Shown here in pieces: positions 8,399 through 17,683 of a stretch of 64,000 nt of DNA. Numbering within the stretch: position 1 is the first letter of the stretch; each line of letters opens with the position of its first letter. The DNA comes from Confluentibacter citreus (GTDB lineage Bacteria; Bacteroidota; Bacteroidia; Flavobacteriales; Flavobacteriaceae), in the NCBI RefSeq assembly GCF_002807055.1, contig NZ_NIXN01000001.1, forward strand, positions 434,001 through 498,000, written 5' to 3'. Position numbers and translations under genes: made by a program. The notes under the pieces are model-generated. The model did not search any database. It saw nothing but the letters and a program-made list of their open reading frames with translations, and had not been told where the DNA came from.

Positions 8399-10165
8399 TT
8401 AATTTACGGAAGGACTACTACTGTACATAGAGCCATTATGGATAATCGTTTGTTGTGAACGCTGTTCTTTTTCACCTGACCGGATAATTTTCACACCGGT
8501 TTGTCCAATGGTATTTCGTTCATCATCTAATGGAAAATTGCTAATTAACAACCCATACTCATATTGATTTTTCTTAAAGAATATACTTCCAAAATCATCA
8601 TTTATGCTACAATTCCAGTTTCGATAAACACGATTACTTTCCTGATTATAATTTGAGGAAATACGCACTGTAACCCCTTTTTGCTTAAATCTGGTGCCTT
8701 TGGTAAGTACATCATAAAAAGCAGGTTCAAAATAGTCTAATAATCTGTGGTAGGCATCATTATCAATAAAACTGAGCTTTTCTCTTCCCTCTTCAGTTAT
8801 CAAATCTTCATAAGATACAAACTCGGTTTCTATAATTGGTGTAAAGACCCCTTCTCTTTGAGAACTTAAAAATCTTGTATGAGTACTAAGACCTCTCACA
8901 TTATTGTTATATAATTCATTCCTCCAGTCATCATCGGCGAAAATTTCCCAATCTTGCTCAAATTGCGCATAATGACTCAAAAGACTTAAACTAGCTAACA
9001 ATTTAAAGTCTCTATTATTGTGATAACCGCAAAAACGCCCTGTAATTCCCTGTGCACCATTAGCCAACTGCCTGTCTCTTGGTTCAATACCAAAACGAAC
9101 TTTTTCTTTTAGAATACCCAAATCTTTACCCGCAGATAGTGCCTGAACAATAATTAAAACAACACGTTTACCTCTTTTTAGTACTAAACTAGAAACTTCT
9201 TTAATCCCTTCATTAATACTATAATCACATGCATTATCCGAACCTATCGCAATAACTGTGCACTGATTTTTATATTGATTTTTTAATAATCTCCTTAATT
9301 CTAAAGCACGCAAAGTATTTGATTCTCTAATAATGCCTAAACCATTTTCAAATGTGTTCAGATGTTCTATATACTCTTCTACTTTAGGATGAACGTTATA
9401 AATAATATCCTCGCCTTCACCTTGTGATTGCAATGGCCTAAAATTACTTGGTATATCTTCTATCAATCCATTTTCTAACATTTCTGATATACCATAATAT
9501 TCAGGAGGCCTTACACCAACAACAACATCTACATCGGCATCTCCAGTATATTGTGCATCCAAAATATCGTAAGGTGTTGCACTTACTGCCAGTAATTTAA
9601 TATCAGGAATACGTCTTCTTAATTCTCTAAAAAAAGCCATTTGAAAGCTAGACTCCTCTCCACAGCCATATTGATCCTCATCTCTTACTATTAATTGCAC
9701 ATCAAATTCATTCACTACTTTATGTGGATTTGGGTGATTGAAGAAATCACTCATTTTCATCACTTTTAAGTTTGAGGATTTCATTTCCCCAGTTGCAGCA
9801 TCATAATACTCTCTGTGTAATACTCTGCAATTTTGGTCATATAAATCAGTGTCACGCATACTTGTTACAAATAATACTGATTCATAATCATTAATTAGTC
9901 CAATGGCTGGCAATACGTAATTTGCTAAAAAATAAACTGTTCCAGACTTTCCACTTTGCATGGATGCAACAAATGCCATATTTTGGTTTCCCTCTTTAAT
10001 TGAAAGACCTAATCTAAGCGCATTTATAATTTGATTAGGAAAAACCCCTGTACGTTTCGCGTTATTAAGCGTATCAATTATATTTTCCTCTAAAGATTGA
10101 GGAGCATCTAATTGACGAAGTAATGTTTCAATTTCAGCGTTCCAATGTTTTTGATATGCAGTCAT
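8399..10165 (-). CDS. SF2-like DEAD/DEAH-type ATPase of unassigned family
   Basis: 588 residues. Walker A is ASMQSGKSGT (residues 67-76); a DExD-like Walker B is LIVRDEDQYG (D162-E163); motif III is VSATPYD (about 194-200); and GITGRFCGYH further on looks like the motif VI region. This is the core of a superfamily 2 helicase or translocase. The Q-S-G-K-S P-loop recalls Z1-type ATPases, but the match is not clear. A palindromic operator at 10208 stands before the gene, so it can be transcribed separately from hsdR. The two small genes after it probably belong with it. Confidence 0.65.
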   Translation of the reverse strand: MTAYQKHWNAEIETLLRQLDAPQSLEENIIDTLNNAKRTGVFPNQIINALRLGLSIKEGNQNMAFVASMQSGKSGTVYFLANYVLPAIGLINDYESVLFVTSMRDTDLYDQNCRVLHREYYDAATGEMKSSNLKVMKMSDFFNHPNPHKVVNEFDVQLIVRDEDQYGCGEESSFQMAFFRELRRRIPDIKLLAVSATPYDILDAQYTGDADVDVVVGVRPPEYYGISEMLENGLIEDIPSNFRPLQSQGEGEDIIYNVHPKVEEYIEHLNTFENGLGIIRESNTLRALELRRLLKNQYKNQCTVIAIGSDNACDYSINEGIKEVSSLVLKRGKRVVLIIVQALSAGKDLGILKEKVRFGIEPRDRQLANGAQGITGRFCGYHNNRDFKLLASLSLLSHYAQFEQDWEIFADDDWRNELYNNNVRGLSTHTRFLSSQREGVFTPIIETEFVSYEDLITEEGREKLSFIDNDAYHRLLDYFEPAFYDVLTKGTRFKQKGVTVRISSNYNQESNRVYRNWNCSINDDFGSIFFKKNQYEYGLLISNFPLDDERNTIGQTGVKIIRSGEKEQRSQQTIIHNGSMYSSSPSVN

Positions 10166-10207
10166 GTGATTCAGTATTAAAGATTAACACTGCAATAATA
10201 CAACTGA

Positions 10208-10230
10208 ACTATGCAGCATAATTGCATAGT
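10208..10230. promoter_or_regulatory. Perfect copy of the block A operator, before the SF2-like ATPase gene
   Basis: ACTATGCA (10208-10215) and TGCATAGT (10223-10230) are perfect 8-bp arms with a 7-bp spacer. The centre is about 54 bp upstream of the ATPase ATG at 10165. Related sites precede the DUF2130, methylase-kinase and HEPN genes. The WYL regulator at 27236 is the likely binder (inference). Confidence 0.65.
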
Positions 10231-10252
10231 GAGGGATTAGACTAACGTTTAA

Positions 10253-13200
10253 TTAACCAATATTATGATTAATTCGGTCAATAATTGACACTATTTCTCG
10301 AACCTTATTATCTTCAAATAATCCAATGATACCATCATCACTCGCTTCATTAAATGGGGGCTGTGTCAATAGTTTTTTATCTAATGTCCCATTATTATTT
10401 AGATAATTTATTAAAGTTTGTATGAATGTAATTTGTACGGATTTTAAATTTTTATCTTGAATAAAGTTTGCAAAAAGACCATTCACCACTTCAATATCCA
10501 AACCTACCACGCTTCTAATGAATTTACCTAATGGTTGATCGCCATATTCATTCTCATATTCCTCTTTTGTCCCAAGCTCATCATTAAACAAAAAGGATTC
10601 TAAAAGCTGTAATTCTTTTGGTGTAATAGGAATGTTTTTGTGAAGTTTATCAATCACCAGATGTGATTTATTTTTTCTTATAAATGCTTCAACACGGTCC
10701 TTATAGCTTTTTAACTTGGAATACGTTGGCATTATATCCAATTCCTTTACTCGATGATACTGTATTTCATCAGCAAAATCAGTATAGACTGTTTTGATCT
10801 CTTCCTTTTCAATAAATTTCAATAAATCTCTTAATTCTACCCTTATATTTTCAACAATATTCACATTTGTATGTCTCCAAAACTCTTCTTCTTGGACTTG
10901 TCTAATCAATACTAGTTTTTCATTAACTTTTGGAATATTACGCTTCTTATATAAATTATGTGCTATGTTATAAATTTGCTTAACATAGGCTTCTTCGCTT
11001 TTCCCATTCCCTAAAAGAATGGCCAGTTGAAAGTTAAGAATCAATAAGTCGAATCTTTTTGCTAATTCATCATCATCTTCATTGTAAGGTGCTAATCCAG
11101 ATAGGTTTGTACTTATATCATGCACATCACCCACACTCAAATTTTCCCAACGTTGTCTGTTCTTAAATTGAGTGACTAGTGACCAATGCTTCCTAACCTC
11201 AAATCTTTCTTCATCAAGTTTTTTTATAACTTCAAAAAGTTGATTGGTATAGTTGAGTGCCAATATATCTTCTTCAGGAGTAGATTCTGAATTATTTCTG
11301 ATTGTTATCAACACATTTAACTTGGCTTCAAATATTTTTTCAGATAAGGTTTTAGCGTTAGTTCCTTTAATACCATCTGGAAACTCCCCAAAAAAAGTGA
11401 AGTTATCACAAATGTCAAAAATCATGAAATAGTCCTTATCCACTCCAGGACCAAATAAGTTTGGTCTTAGTCTTGTTCCACGACCAATCATTTGCCAGAA
11501 TTTAGCATAGGATTTCACTTGTTTAAAAAACACCAAGTTTACTACTCTTGGTGCGTCAACCCCTGTATCCATCATATCCACAGATACAGCAATTTGTGGT
11601 TCCAGTTCATTTTTATCCTCACAAAATTTCTCTAATAAATCTTGTGCTTTAGTTTCATAATTATCAATGACCCTTAAAAACAAACCTGAATATTCTGGAT
11701 AATTCTTGTTAAATCTATCTTCAATAAAACGGGCATGATTATGATTTTTGGCAAAAATGATGGTTTTCCCAAGCTTATCTCCACCTTCTACTTTTACACC
11801 ATTATTCATTAAATAGTCCAATACCAAATCAACGGTTTGATTATTAAATAAAAACTTGTTTATGGCAGATTTACTTATCTCTATGTCTTCTTCATCGCCT
11901 GATGCGCCATCAATAAATGTTTCTTCAAATTTTAGTTTATCTTCCTCTGATAGCTCACTATATTTAATACCTTCATGAACAAACTTTATGGGCACTTCAA
12001 TGGCTTTAGGTGGCACCAAATACTTGTCTTGAACAGCCTGATTCAATTCATACGCATAAGTTGGATTATCATCCTCAATTTTAAATAATGAATAGGTATT
12101 ATGGTCAATGTCTTTTTTAGGTGTAGCTGTTAATCCAATCAAAATAGCATCAAAATAATCAAAAATAGCACGGTACTTTTGATATACAGATCTATGAGCT
12201 TCATCAATAATGATCATATCAAAATGACCTGCTCCATAAAACCTGCCATCATCATTTTTAAGGCTATCTATACGGTTCATTATAGTCGGATAAGTAGAGA
12301 AAACAAGACGTGTTCCATTATCCTCTTTTTCTTTAGTTAAATCGATAGCACTTAAATGCGGTAAATGTTCTTTAAACGCATTTTTAGCTTGGGTTACTAA
12401 GGCATTTCTGTCTGCTAGAAATAATACACGTTTTGCCCAATTACTTTTGGTTAGCATATCTACTATGGCTGCTGACACTCTAGTTTTGCCACTTCCAGTT
12501 GCCATTACTAGCAAGGCTTCTCTGTTTTTACCCTTTAATGTCCCTTGATTGGTACCTACTAAACCTTCTGCAACACGTTTTATGGCTTCTAATTGATAAG
12601 GCCTTCCAACAATGTCTGTATTAACTTGAAATTGTCTTAAATCCTTTCTTGTAGTTCTGCGTTCAATAAGATATTGAAGCTCATCTTTCGTATAAAAACC
12701 ACTAACTGGACGTTCAGGGTAAAACATATCATCCCATAAATGGGTTTCAAACCCGTTGGAGTAGAATATAATGGGTCGTTGACCTGTCATTTGTTCTAAA
12801 CAATTGGCATACAAAAAGGCTTGGTGCTTTCCTTTTTTAGCATCATGAAGTGTTTTTTTAGCTTCTACCACAGCTAAAGGCATCCCATTATCATCCCAAA
12901 GCACATAATCTATATAGCCAATCCCTGTCGGATTTACCGATACCGGCATGCCAGTAACTTTATATTCTAAATCTCTATGAAGTTTTAGATTATCCCAACC
13001 AGCTTCTTTAAGCAATACATCAATAAAGAGTTTACGTGTTTCTGCTTCAGGAGTTAACATTGGGACAACCTCTTCAAAATCTACCTCAATCTGACGTTCT
13101 TCTTTACGTTCTTTTAGTAGCTTTTGTTGCTGATCAACTTGTTGTTTTAATAAGTTATTTTCCTTTTGTAGTTCATTCGTTCTTTCCAGTTGAATCCTTT

Positions 13201-13699
13201 TCTCTGCAAGTAATTTTTCAATAGCATCTGATTTATCCTGAAGTTCTTTTAAAGTTTTTTCATTGACTTCTCCAGTAGGAATTAAAGCTTCATTGAATGC
13301 TGGAATGATGGGGCTCTCTTCATTGTAATTAATCCCAATAAAAGATAAGAGCCTAAATACACTTCGAAGGCAAATAAGCGCTTCCCTGTCATTGACTCTT
13401 GTACCATGTGCAGCGGCATTTCCAATTTTTCTAACTAGAGTAAGCTCATTAAGTAAGGTTTCTTTAATATCATTTTTAAAATCATCATGATACATGAGCG
13501 AAGATAAGGTCGTATCATATGGTCTTTCATAATCTGGATCATTATCATACAACCAATTCACAGTGAGCTCCAAGGCAATTCTGCATTGTAATGCTGCATA
13601 TTTTGGAGCCTTAAACACATACTTTTCTGCCTCAACAGATTGAGCGTATAATTCTGGAAAGTCTGACTTAATAAAATCGAAATTACTTTGCATAAGCAT
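10253..13699 (-). CDS. hsdR: Type I restriction enzyme, R subunit
   Basis: 1148 residues. Order: N-terminal DUF4145-like helical domain (about 1-120, with RKIGNAAAHG), a coiled coil (150-200), the HSDR_N PD-(D/E)XK nuclease (D264 in IDYVLWDD and E279-x-K281 in VVEAKK), then an SF2 translocase with Walker A ATGSGKT (400-406), IIIDEAH (D499), LTATPKK and QMIGRGTR, and an EcoEI-type C-terminus. All key residues are present, so it should be an active translocating endonuclease working with HsdM and HsdS at 18531-21141. Its ATG overlaps the upstream zinc-protein stop (TAATG), implying translational coupling with that protein. A start at the third residue (second ATG) is also possible. Confidence 0.93.
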   Translation of the reverse strand: MLMQSNFDFIKSDFPELYAQSVEAEKYVFKAPKYAALQCRIALELTVNWLYDNDPDYERPYDTTLSSLMYHDDFKNDIKETLLNELTLVRKIGNAAAHGTRVNDREALICLRSVFRLLSFIGINYNEESPIIPAFNEALIPTGEVNEKTLKELQDKSDAIEKLLAEKRIQLERTNELQKENNLLKQQVDQQQKLLKERKEERQIEVDFEEVVPMLTPEAETRKLFIDVLLKEAGWDNLKLHRDLEYKVTGMPVSVNPTGIGYIDYVLWDDNGMPLAVVEAKKTLHDAKKGKHQAFLYANCLEQMTGQRPIIFYSNGFETHLWDDMFYPERPVSGFYTKDELQYLIERRTTRKDLRQFQVNTDIVGRPYQLEAIKRVAEGLVGTNQGTLKGKNREALLVMATGSGKTRVSAAIVDMLTKSNWAKRVLFLADRNALVTQAKNAFKEHLPHLSAIDLTKEKEDNGTRLVFSTYPTIMNRIDSLKNDDGRFYGAGHFDMIIIDEAHRSVYQKYRAIFDYFDAILIGLTATPKKDIDHNTYSLFKIEDDNPTYAYELNQAVQDKYLVPPKAIEVPIKFVHEGIKYSELSEEDKLKFEETFIDGASGDEEDIEISKSAINKFLFNNQTVDLVLDYLMNNGVKVEGGDKLGKTIIFAKNHNHARFIEDRFNKNYPEYSGLFLRVIDNYETKAQDLLEKFCEDKNELEPQIAVSVDMMDTGVDAPRVVNLVFFKQVKSYAKFWQMIGRGTRLRPNLFGPGVDKDYFMIFDICDNFTFFGEFPDGIKGTNAKTLSEKIFEAKLNVLITIRNNSESTPEEDILALNYTNQLFEVIKKLDEERFEVRKHWSLVTQFKNRQRWENLSVGDVHDISTNLSGLAPYNEDDDELAKRFDLLILNFQLAILLGNGKSEEAYVKQIYNIAHNLYKKRNIPKVNEKLVLIRQVQEEEFWRHTNVNIVENIRVELRDLLKFIEKEEIKTVYTDFADEIQYHRVKELDIMPTYSKLKSYKDRVEAFIRKNKSHLVIDKLHKNIPITPKELQLLESFLFNDELGTKEEYENEYGDQPLGKFIRSVVGLDIEVVNGLFANFIQDKNLKSVQITFIQTLINYLNNNGTLDKKLLTQPPFNEASDDGIIGLFEDNKVREIVSIIDRINHNIG

Positions 13700-16578
13700 T
13701 AAGGATTTTTAAAAGTAGGAAATAATTGTTTGTGAAATGATTTAATGGAATTCAATCTGTGAAAATCAAAATGCTCCCTATCTTTAAAATTTATAATATG
13801 GTCACACTTAGGGCACCCAAAGACTTCTGAACCTGACCCAATTTCATTAAACGATTCTCCAATTAGTTGTAGATCCTGATATTCAATCGAGTAATTAGGT
13901 ATGTTAAACCCACTCTTTAGCATACTTTTTAATTGATTTCTATATTGTTCATGAGTGAAATTTCCTTGCTTCCACAAAAACCAATACTTCCCATCATTTC
14001 TTTGTCCATAGTTAGTAATATTTGGATGAATATTTTTATGTTCTTTAAACCAATTTAGTTGTTTCTCATACAATTCTTTAGATCCTTCTATTTCCTCTGT
14101 CTCATTTCCACATTCTGGACAACAAATAATCCCTCTATTTAAATGTCCTTTAGTATGACACTTATATTCCTGACCAGTTCGTTCTAAAATATTTTTTCTG
14201 TCTTCTAGTTTTTCTGAATTACAGCATGCGTAACAATTATTGCATATATACCATCCACAGTCATCATCGTGTCCCTCATTCTTACATTTAACTGTATCTC
14301 GACTATCAATAATATCTTCACAATTCCCATTTAGACAATGAGATAAATAGATGTCCATATTATTTTCCTCGCACAAATCATTGTTGCAGTAAAACTTAGT
14401 TACACCATAAAAAGCATAATTCGATTTTTTTCTTGGTCTTAGTATAGTGTCACATGACCTACATTTTAAATGTTCTAAAAATCGATTGACCCTATTAACA
14501 ACATTTAAAAGTATTTCATATTGAGTTTTATTATAATCAATCTTTAAAATTCTTAAAACATCTTCAAGGGTATAATTTTTCCAATCTTCAGGGGAATGTT
14601 GTTTTCGACAAGCATTATAACATTGATTGTTTTCACACCACCAAAATTCAAATCCTGATTTTTTACATAAACTAGGTTGGTTAGTGGATTTTAACATTGC
14701 TTTTCTACCATCGCAAAAATTTGAGAATCTTGGAAAATATTCTGATTTCGTTAACGAATATGTTGTCTCTTTTTCCTCCATATCTAAAATATCGGGCTCA
14801 TGCACATTTAACACTGTTCTGCCTGTACATTTTTCAAAAAAGCCATCTATAACCAATAGATCATCTGGGTACTTTACTTGATTAGCTATAATATCAAAGA
14901 TTGTATTCCTTGTGGTTATTGTATTGTTGGATAAATCAGTAATTAATTTTAAAATAACACATAAAGTAAAGTCCAGACCCACACCATCAATTTCTCTAGC
15001 ATATTCACTTGTTTGATAATCAATAGTTGTAATCTTGTTTAGATCATCAAGAGACAAATCCAATTTTTTGGTTTCAATAAGCATCAGTACTTTTTTAAAA
15101 TACAGCTTTTGCATTTCCGGAGATAAAATGCCGGTATATATAACCGTATTGTAAAAATCTAACTCATCTATATAATCTAATACAAACCACTTGATTTTAA
15201 TATAATCTGGCGACTTAATATAAATGGTTTTAAAAAAATGGCGATTTAATTCTTTTGAGCTTGCGTTATCTATAAAAAATCGAATTAAATTAAAATCCTT
15301 TTCATTTTTTACAAAGTCTTTATCGTAGTGTGATTTAGAAAATAAATCATTTAATTCTTGCTCTGTGGCATTTTTGAAAATACCTAATATTTGATTTATG
15401 GCATTTTTTGAACCTTCGTACCATAGCTCTGCTACTTTGGAATAAATAACATCAATAGGAGAGTAACTTATAACATTATTATTCCAGAATGAAAATAATT
15501 GGTTATTATTAAAAACCGTATAATCTATTTCAATATTATATTTAGTGAAAGCCTTGATTATTGTTAAAAGATTATTGCTTTTTGAGTCATCATTACCTCT
15601 TAACTTTTTAAGTGACTCATTAAGTACAATCTCAATTTCATCTTTGTCTAATTTATCCAAACAAGTAATGGAATTTGTTGTTGTAATGTGGTTTACTATA
15701 GAATCTTTTATATTATTAAAGGGTATAGTTGCTGATGTTTTTAGCCATAAATGAAATTGGTGCTCTATGGCAAAGGTCTTCATTACTTTATTTGTAATTG
15801 TTTCTCTTATACTTAGTGAAGCAAGTTCACATAGTTCATATAGAAAAATTGCCTGAGATATATTAGTTAGCTCATTATTAACAAAGGGCTCAATGATGTT
15901 TTGTATTTCTTTTTGTTGCTTTTTACTTAATTGCTCTGCTTGAAGTTTAATTTGTTCTAAAGTCTGGATAAAATACTTGTGATTTCCTTTTTCAATGCTT
16001 TGATAAAGCAAAAATATTATATCTTCTTCATGCTCTAATTTGTTTACTTTTAAGGCACTTATTTTCGTTCGATTTTCTAATTCCTCTATGGCAATTTCAA
16101 CCAATACCTCATCATTTTCTCTAAAATGACGAGGATTTATGCCATAGACCACACTACCATTAAAATGAACATCTGGAATCCCGGAGCAAGTTAAAAAACC
16201 GTACTCTCCTTCATTAGAATGGTTATAATACCATTTTACTTTCGCCTCTATTTTGTAACAAGTGTCGTTATAATAAAATTTTTTAAGAAAATTAAGCCTT
16301 CTTTCCTTAGCTGAAGAAGTGGTATTTAATTCAGTTCTAGTACTATCTTGATTAATAAACTTACCCAAATCAATTTTATCACCACTTATTTTTGGACCTG
16401 AAAGTTTTATATATTTTGTGTCTTGTTTGCCTTTTTTAAAGATGTCTTTTATCTTTTCTACAACTTTATCACTTACTATTTGATCTAAAAATAAAAACTC
16501 ATAATCAAGCTCTTTCTCAAAAGACTTTAAGGTCTCAAGGGATATATCAAGCTCATTTATAAGTTGTGAAATTTTCAT
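13699..16578 (-). CDS. Large protein with IF2N-like, cold-shock-like and multiple zinc-ribbon domains
   Basis: 959 residues, not a known family to me. Residues 1-50 (MKISQLINELDISLETLKSF) resemble the small IF2_N helical fold. Residues 110-165 (EYGFLTCSGIPDVHFNGSVV, then ENDEVLVEI) follow the cold-shock domain pattern of an OB-fold nucleic-acid binder. A long helical middle follows (170-640). The C-terminal third has many Cys pairs: CENNQCYNAC, CRSCDTIL, CNNDLCEE, CKNEGHDDDC, CNNCYACC, CCPECGNE and CPKCDHI, implying several zinc ribbons. It sits inside the hsd operon and is translationally coupled to hsdR. A nucleic-acid sensing or regulatory role is inference. Confidence 0.6.
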   Translation of the reverse strand: MKISQLINELDISLETLKSFEKELDYEFLFLDQIVSDKVVEKIKDIFKKGKQDTKYIKLSGPKISGDKIDLGKFINQDSTRTELNTTSSAKERRLNFLKKFYYNDTCYKIEAKVKWYYNHSNEGEYGFLTCSGIPDVHFNGSVVYGINPRHFRENDEVLVEIAIEELENRTKISALKVNKLEHEEDIIFLLYQSIEKGNHKYFIQTLEQIKLQAEQLSKKQQKEIQNIIEPFVNNELTNISQAIFLYELCELASLSIRETITNKVMKTFAIEHQFHLWLKTSATIPFNNIKDSIVNHITTTNSITCLDKLDKDEIEIVLNESLKKLRGNDDSKSNNLLTIIKAFTKYNIEIDYTVFNNNQLFSFWNNNVISYSPIDVIYSKVAELWYEGSKNAINQILGIFKNATEQELNDLFSKSHYDKDFVKNEKDFNLIRFFIDNASSKELNRHFFKTIYIKSPDYIKIKWFVLDYIDELDFYNTVIYTGILSPEMQKLYFKKVLMLIETKKLDLSLDDLNKITTIDYQTSEYAREIDGVGLDFTLCVILKLITDLSNNTITTRNTIFDIIANQVKYPDDLLVIDGFFEKCTGRTVLNVHEPDILDMEEKETTYSLTKSEYFPRFSNFCDGRKAMLKSTNQPSLCKKSGFEFWWCENNQCYNACRKQHSPEDWKNYTLEDVLRILKIDYNKTQYEILLNVVNRVNRFLEHLKCRSCDTILRPRKKSNYAFYGVTKFYCNNDLCEENNMDIYLSHCLNGNCEDIIDSRDTVKCKNEGHDDDCGWYICNNCYACCNSEKLEDRKNILERTGQEYKCHTKGHLNRGIICCPECGNETEEIEGSKELYEKQLNWFKEHKNIHPNITNYGQRNDGKYWFLWKQGNFTHEQYRNQLKSMLKSGFNIPNYSIEYQDLQLIGESFNEIGSGSEVFGCPKCDHIINFKDREHFDFHRLNSIKSFHKQLFPTFKNP

Positions 16579-16671
16579 CTAATTTATATAATTAAGGCAT
16601 TTATTAAACCATCCTATAACTGCTTCACCATCTTCACCTACTTTCTTAAAATTATCTATTAACTCTAATTT
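16579..16671 (-). pseudogene. 3' remnant of an unknown gene before the zinc protein
   Basis: A 30-codon open stretch ends in VGEDGEAVIGWFNKCLNYIN and a TAG that abuts the zinc-protein ATG (TAGATG). An in-frame TAA closes it upstream. It has no start of its own and good amino-acid composition, so it looks like the tail of a gene that once preceded the zinc gene and was cut off when the segment moved in. Confidence 0.4.
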
Positions 16672-16706
16672 TTATAACTCGACATCAACTTATAACCATA
16701 ACGTTT

Positions 16707-17033
16707 TTACTTCAAATGATACTGAAACTTAAAATAGGTTTCAATAGAGTATGGTCTATTATCTGCTTCTGCTTTGGCTTTAAAATCCTTAATGTTTTCA
16801 ATAGCTTTATGGCGCATTTTTTTATTATTAATTTCAAGAAAAACATCAAGATACTTGAGGTAATCAGGATCATTTAAACTTAAATTAAAAACTTTACGAA
16901 CCACTTCAAACTCCGCAAATTTTTTATTGTCTTTTTTAAGCTCTTTTTTGCCAGGTTTATTTTGTTTAAATTTATTGGGCTTCCAGCTTACACCTCCAAT
17001 AAATTTTGCACTTCTAGAACCTCGTTGACTCAT
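16707..17033 (-). CDS. Small basic hypothetical protein in the hsd operon
   Basis: 108 residues, Lys-rich and basic in the first half (SWKPNKFKQNKPGKKELKKD), acidic and helical in the second. No family recognised. It starts 11 bp after a degraded copy of the hsdS 3' end, just as the next two cargo genes upstream follow hsdS tails. A nucleic-acid-binding or toxin/antitoxin-type role would be guesswork. Confidence 0.5.
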   Translation of the reverse strand: MSQRGSRSAKFIGGVSWKPNKFKQNKPGKKELKKDNKKFAEFEVVRKVFNLSLNDPDYLKYLDVFLEINNKKMRHKAIENIKDFKAKAEADNRPYSIETYFKFQYHLK

Positions 17034-17044
17034 CTTGTAATTAT

Positions 17045-17101
17045 TTAGTTTACCAACTTTCTTTTAAACGCCTTTAGCAACAGGCTGTAAAACAATTCTT
17101 G
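17045..17101 (-). pseudogene. Degraded hsdS 3'-end copy (tail 3)
   Basis: On the minus strand this encodes ELFYSLLLKAFKRKLVN then TAA, matching the intact HsdS end ELFNSLLQKAFKGELIN at 18531. There is no hsdS reading frame upstream of it. It is the most diverged of three tails. Confidence 0.75.
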
Positions 17102-17251
17102 ATTCCCTTTTTTGCCTAAAAGAAATCTTTTTGTAGTGTCATTTACTGGTAAACATATAATTGGTTTTTGTTTCATGACATTCTCGTGTAAATTATTGAA
17201 TTTATGCTCATGCTATTTTATATCAAACTAATTAAATTTTCGCTGTTTTAA

Positions 17252-17602
17252 TCAAAAATTTAAGGCACGTAGTTCTTCTACTATTTCAATTATAGCCTCA
17301 TGACTTGTGTTTTCCAATTTTAAATCCCAAACAGACCAGACAGTACTATTTGAACCATAAGTTCTGTGCACAAATTGTCTATTTGTGTTGGCCTGCAATA
17401 AAGTATTAATAGCAATAATTTTATTAGGCAATAAATTACCAATTGGATACTTCAAACCGATGCTTTCTTCAGTTATAAAAAGCTCGAATTGCATAGGTAT
17501 AGCTATTCGAGAATATATGTATGTACCACTAGCAGCTAAAGTAAAATTAAAATTTTTGGATAGTTCCTGTTTTAATTTTTCGCTAAGTTTTTTTGAACTC
17601 AT
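17252..17602 (-). CDS. Hypothetical protein following hsdS tail 2
   Basis: 116 residues, no family recognised. The order is a basic helix (KKLSEKLKQELSKNF), a beta-rich middle (FELFITEESIGLKYPIGNLL, then TVWSVWDLKLEN) and a final helix (HEAIIEIVEELRALNF). Its ATG overlaps the stop of the hsdS 3'-end copy as ATGA, so it inherits the translational coupling that an hsdS stop would supply. Confidence 0.5.
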   Translation of the reverse strand: MSSKKLSEKLKQELSKNFNFTLAASGTYIYSRIAIPMQFELFITEESIGLKYPIGNLLPNKIIAINTLLQANTNRQFVHRTYGSNSTVWSVWDLKLENTSHEAIIEIVEELRALNF

Positions 17603-17647
17603 ACCAACTCCCCTTTAAACGCCTTTTGGAAATGGCTATTAATTAAT
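17599..17647 (-). pseudogene. hsdS 3'-end copy (tail 2)
   Basis: The minus strand reads ELINSHFQKAFKGELV then TGA, matching the intact HsdS end ELFNSLLQKAFKGELIN. The DNA of the last ten codons is nearly identical to that at 18534-18563. The open frame continues back to just after the EcsC stop but loses similarity to hsdS there. Its TGA overlaps the ATG of the next gene. Confidence 0.8.
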
Positions 17648-17683
17648 TCTATTCTACTTATAATTTTAACATCACTAATCTGA

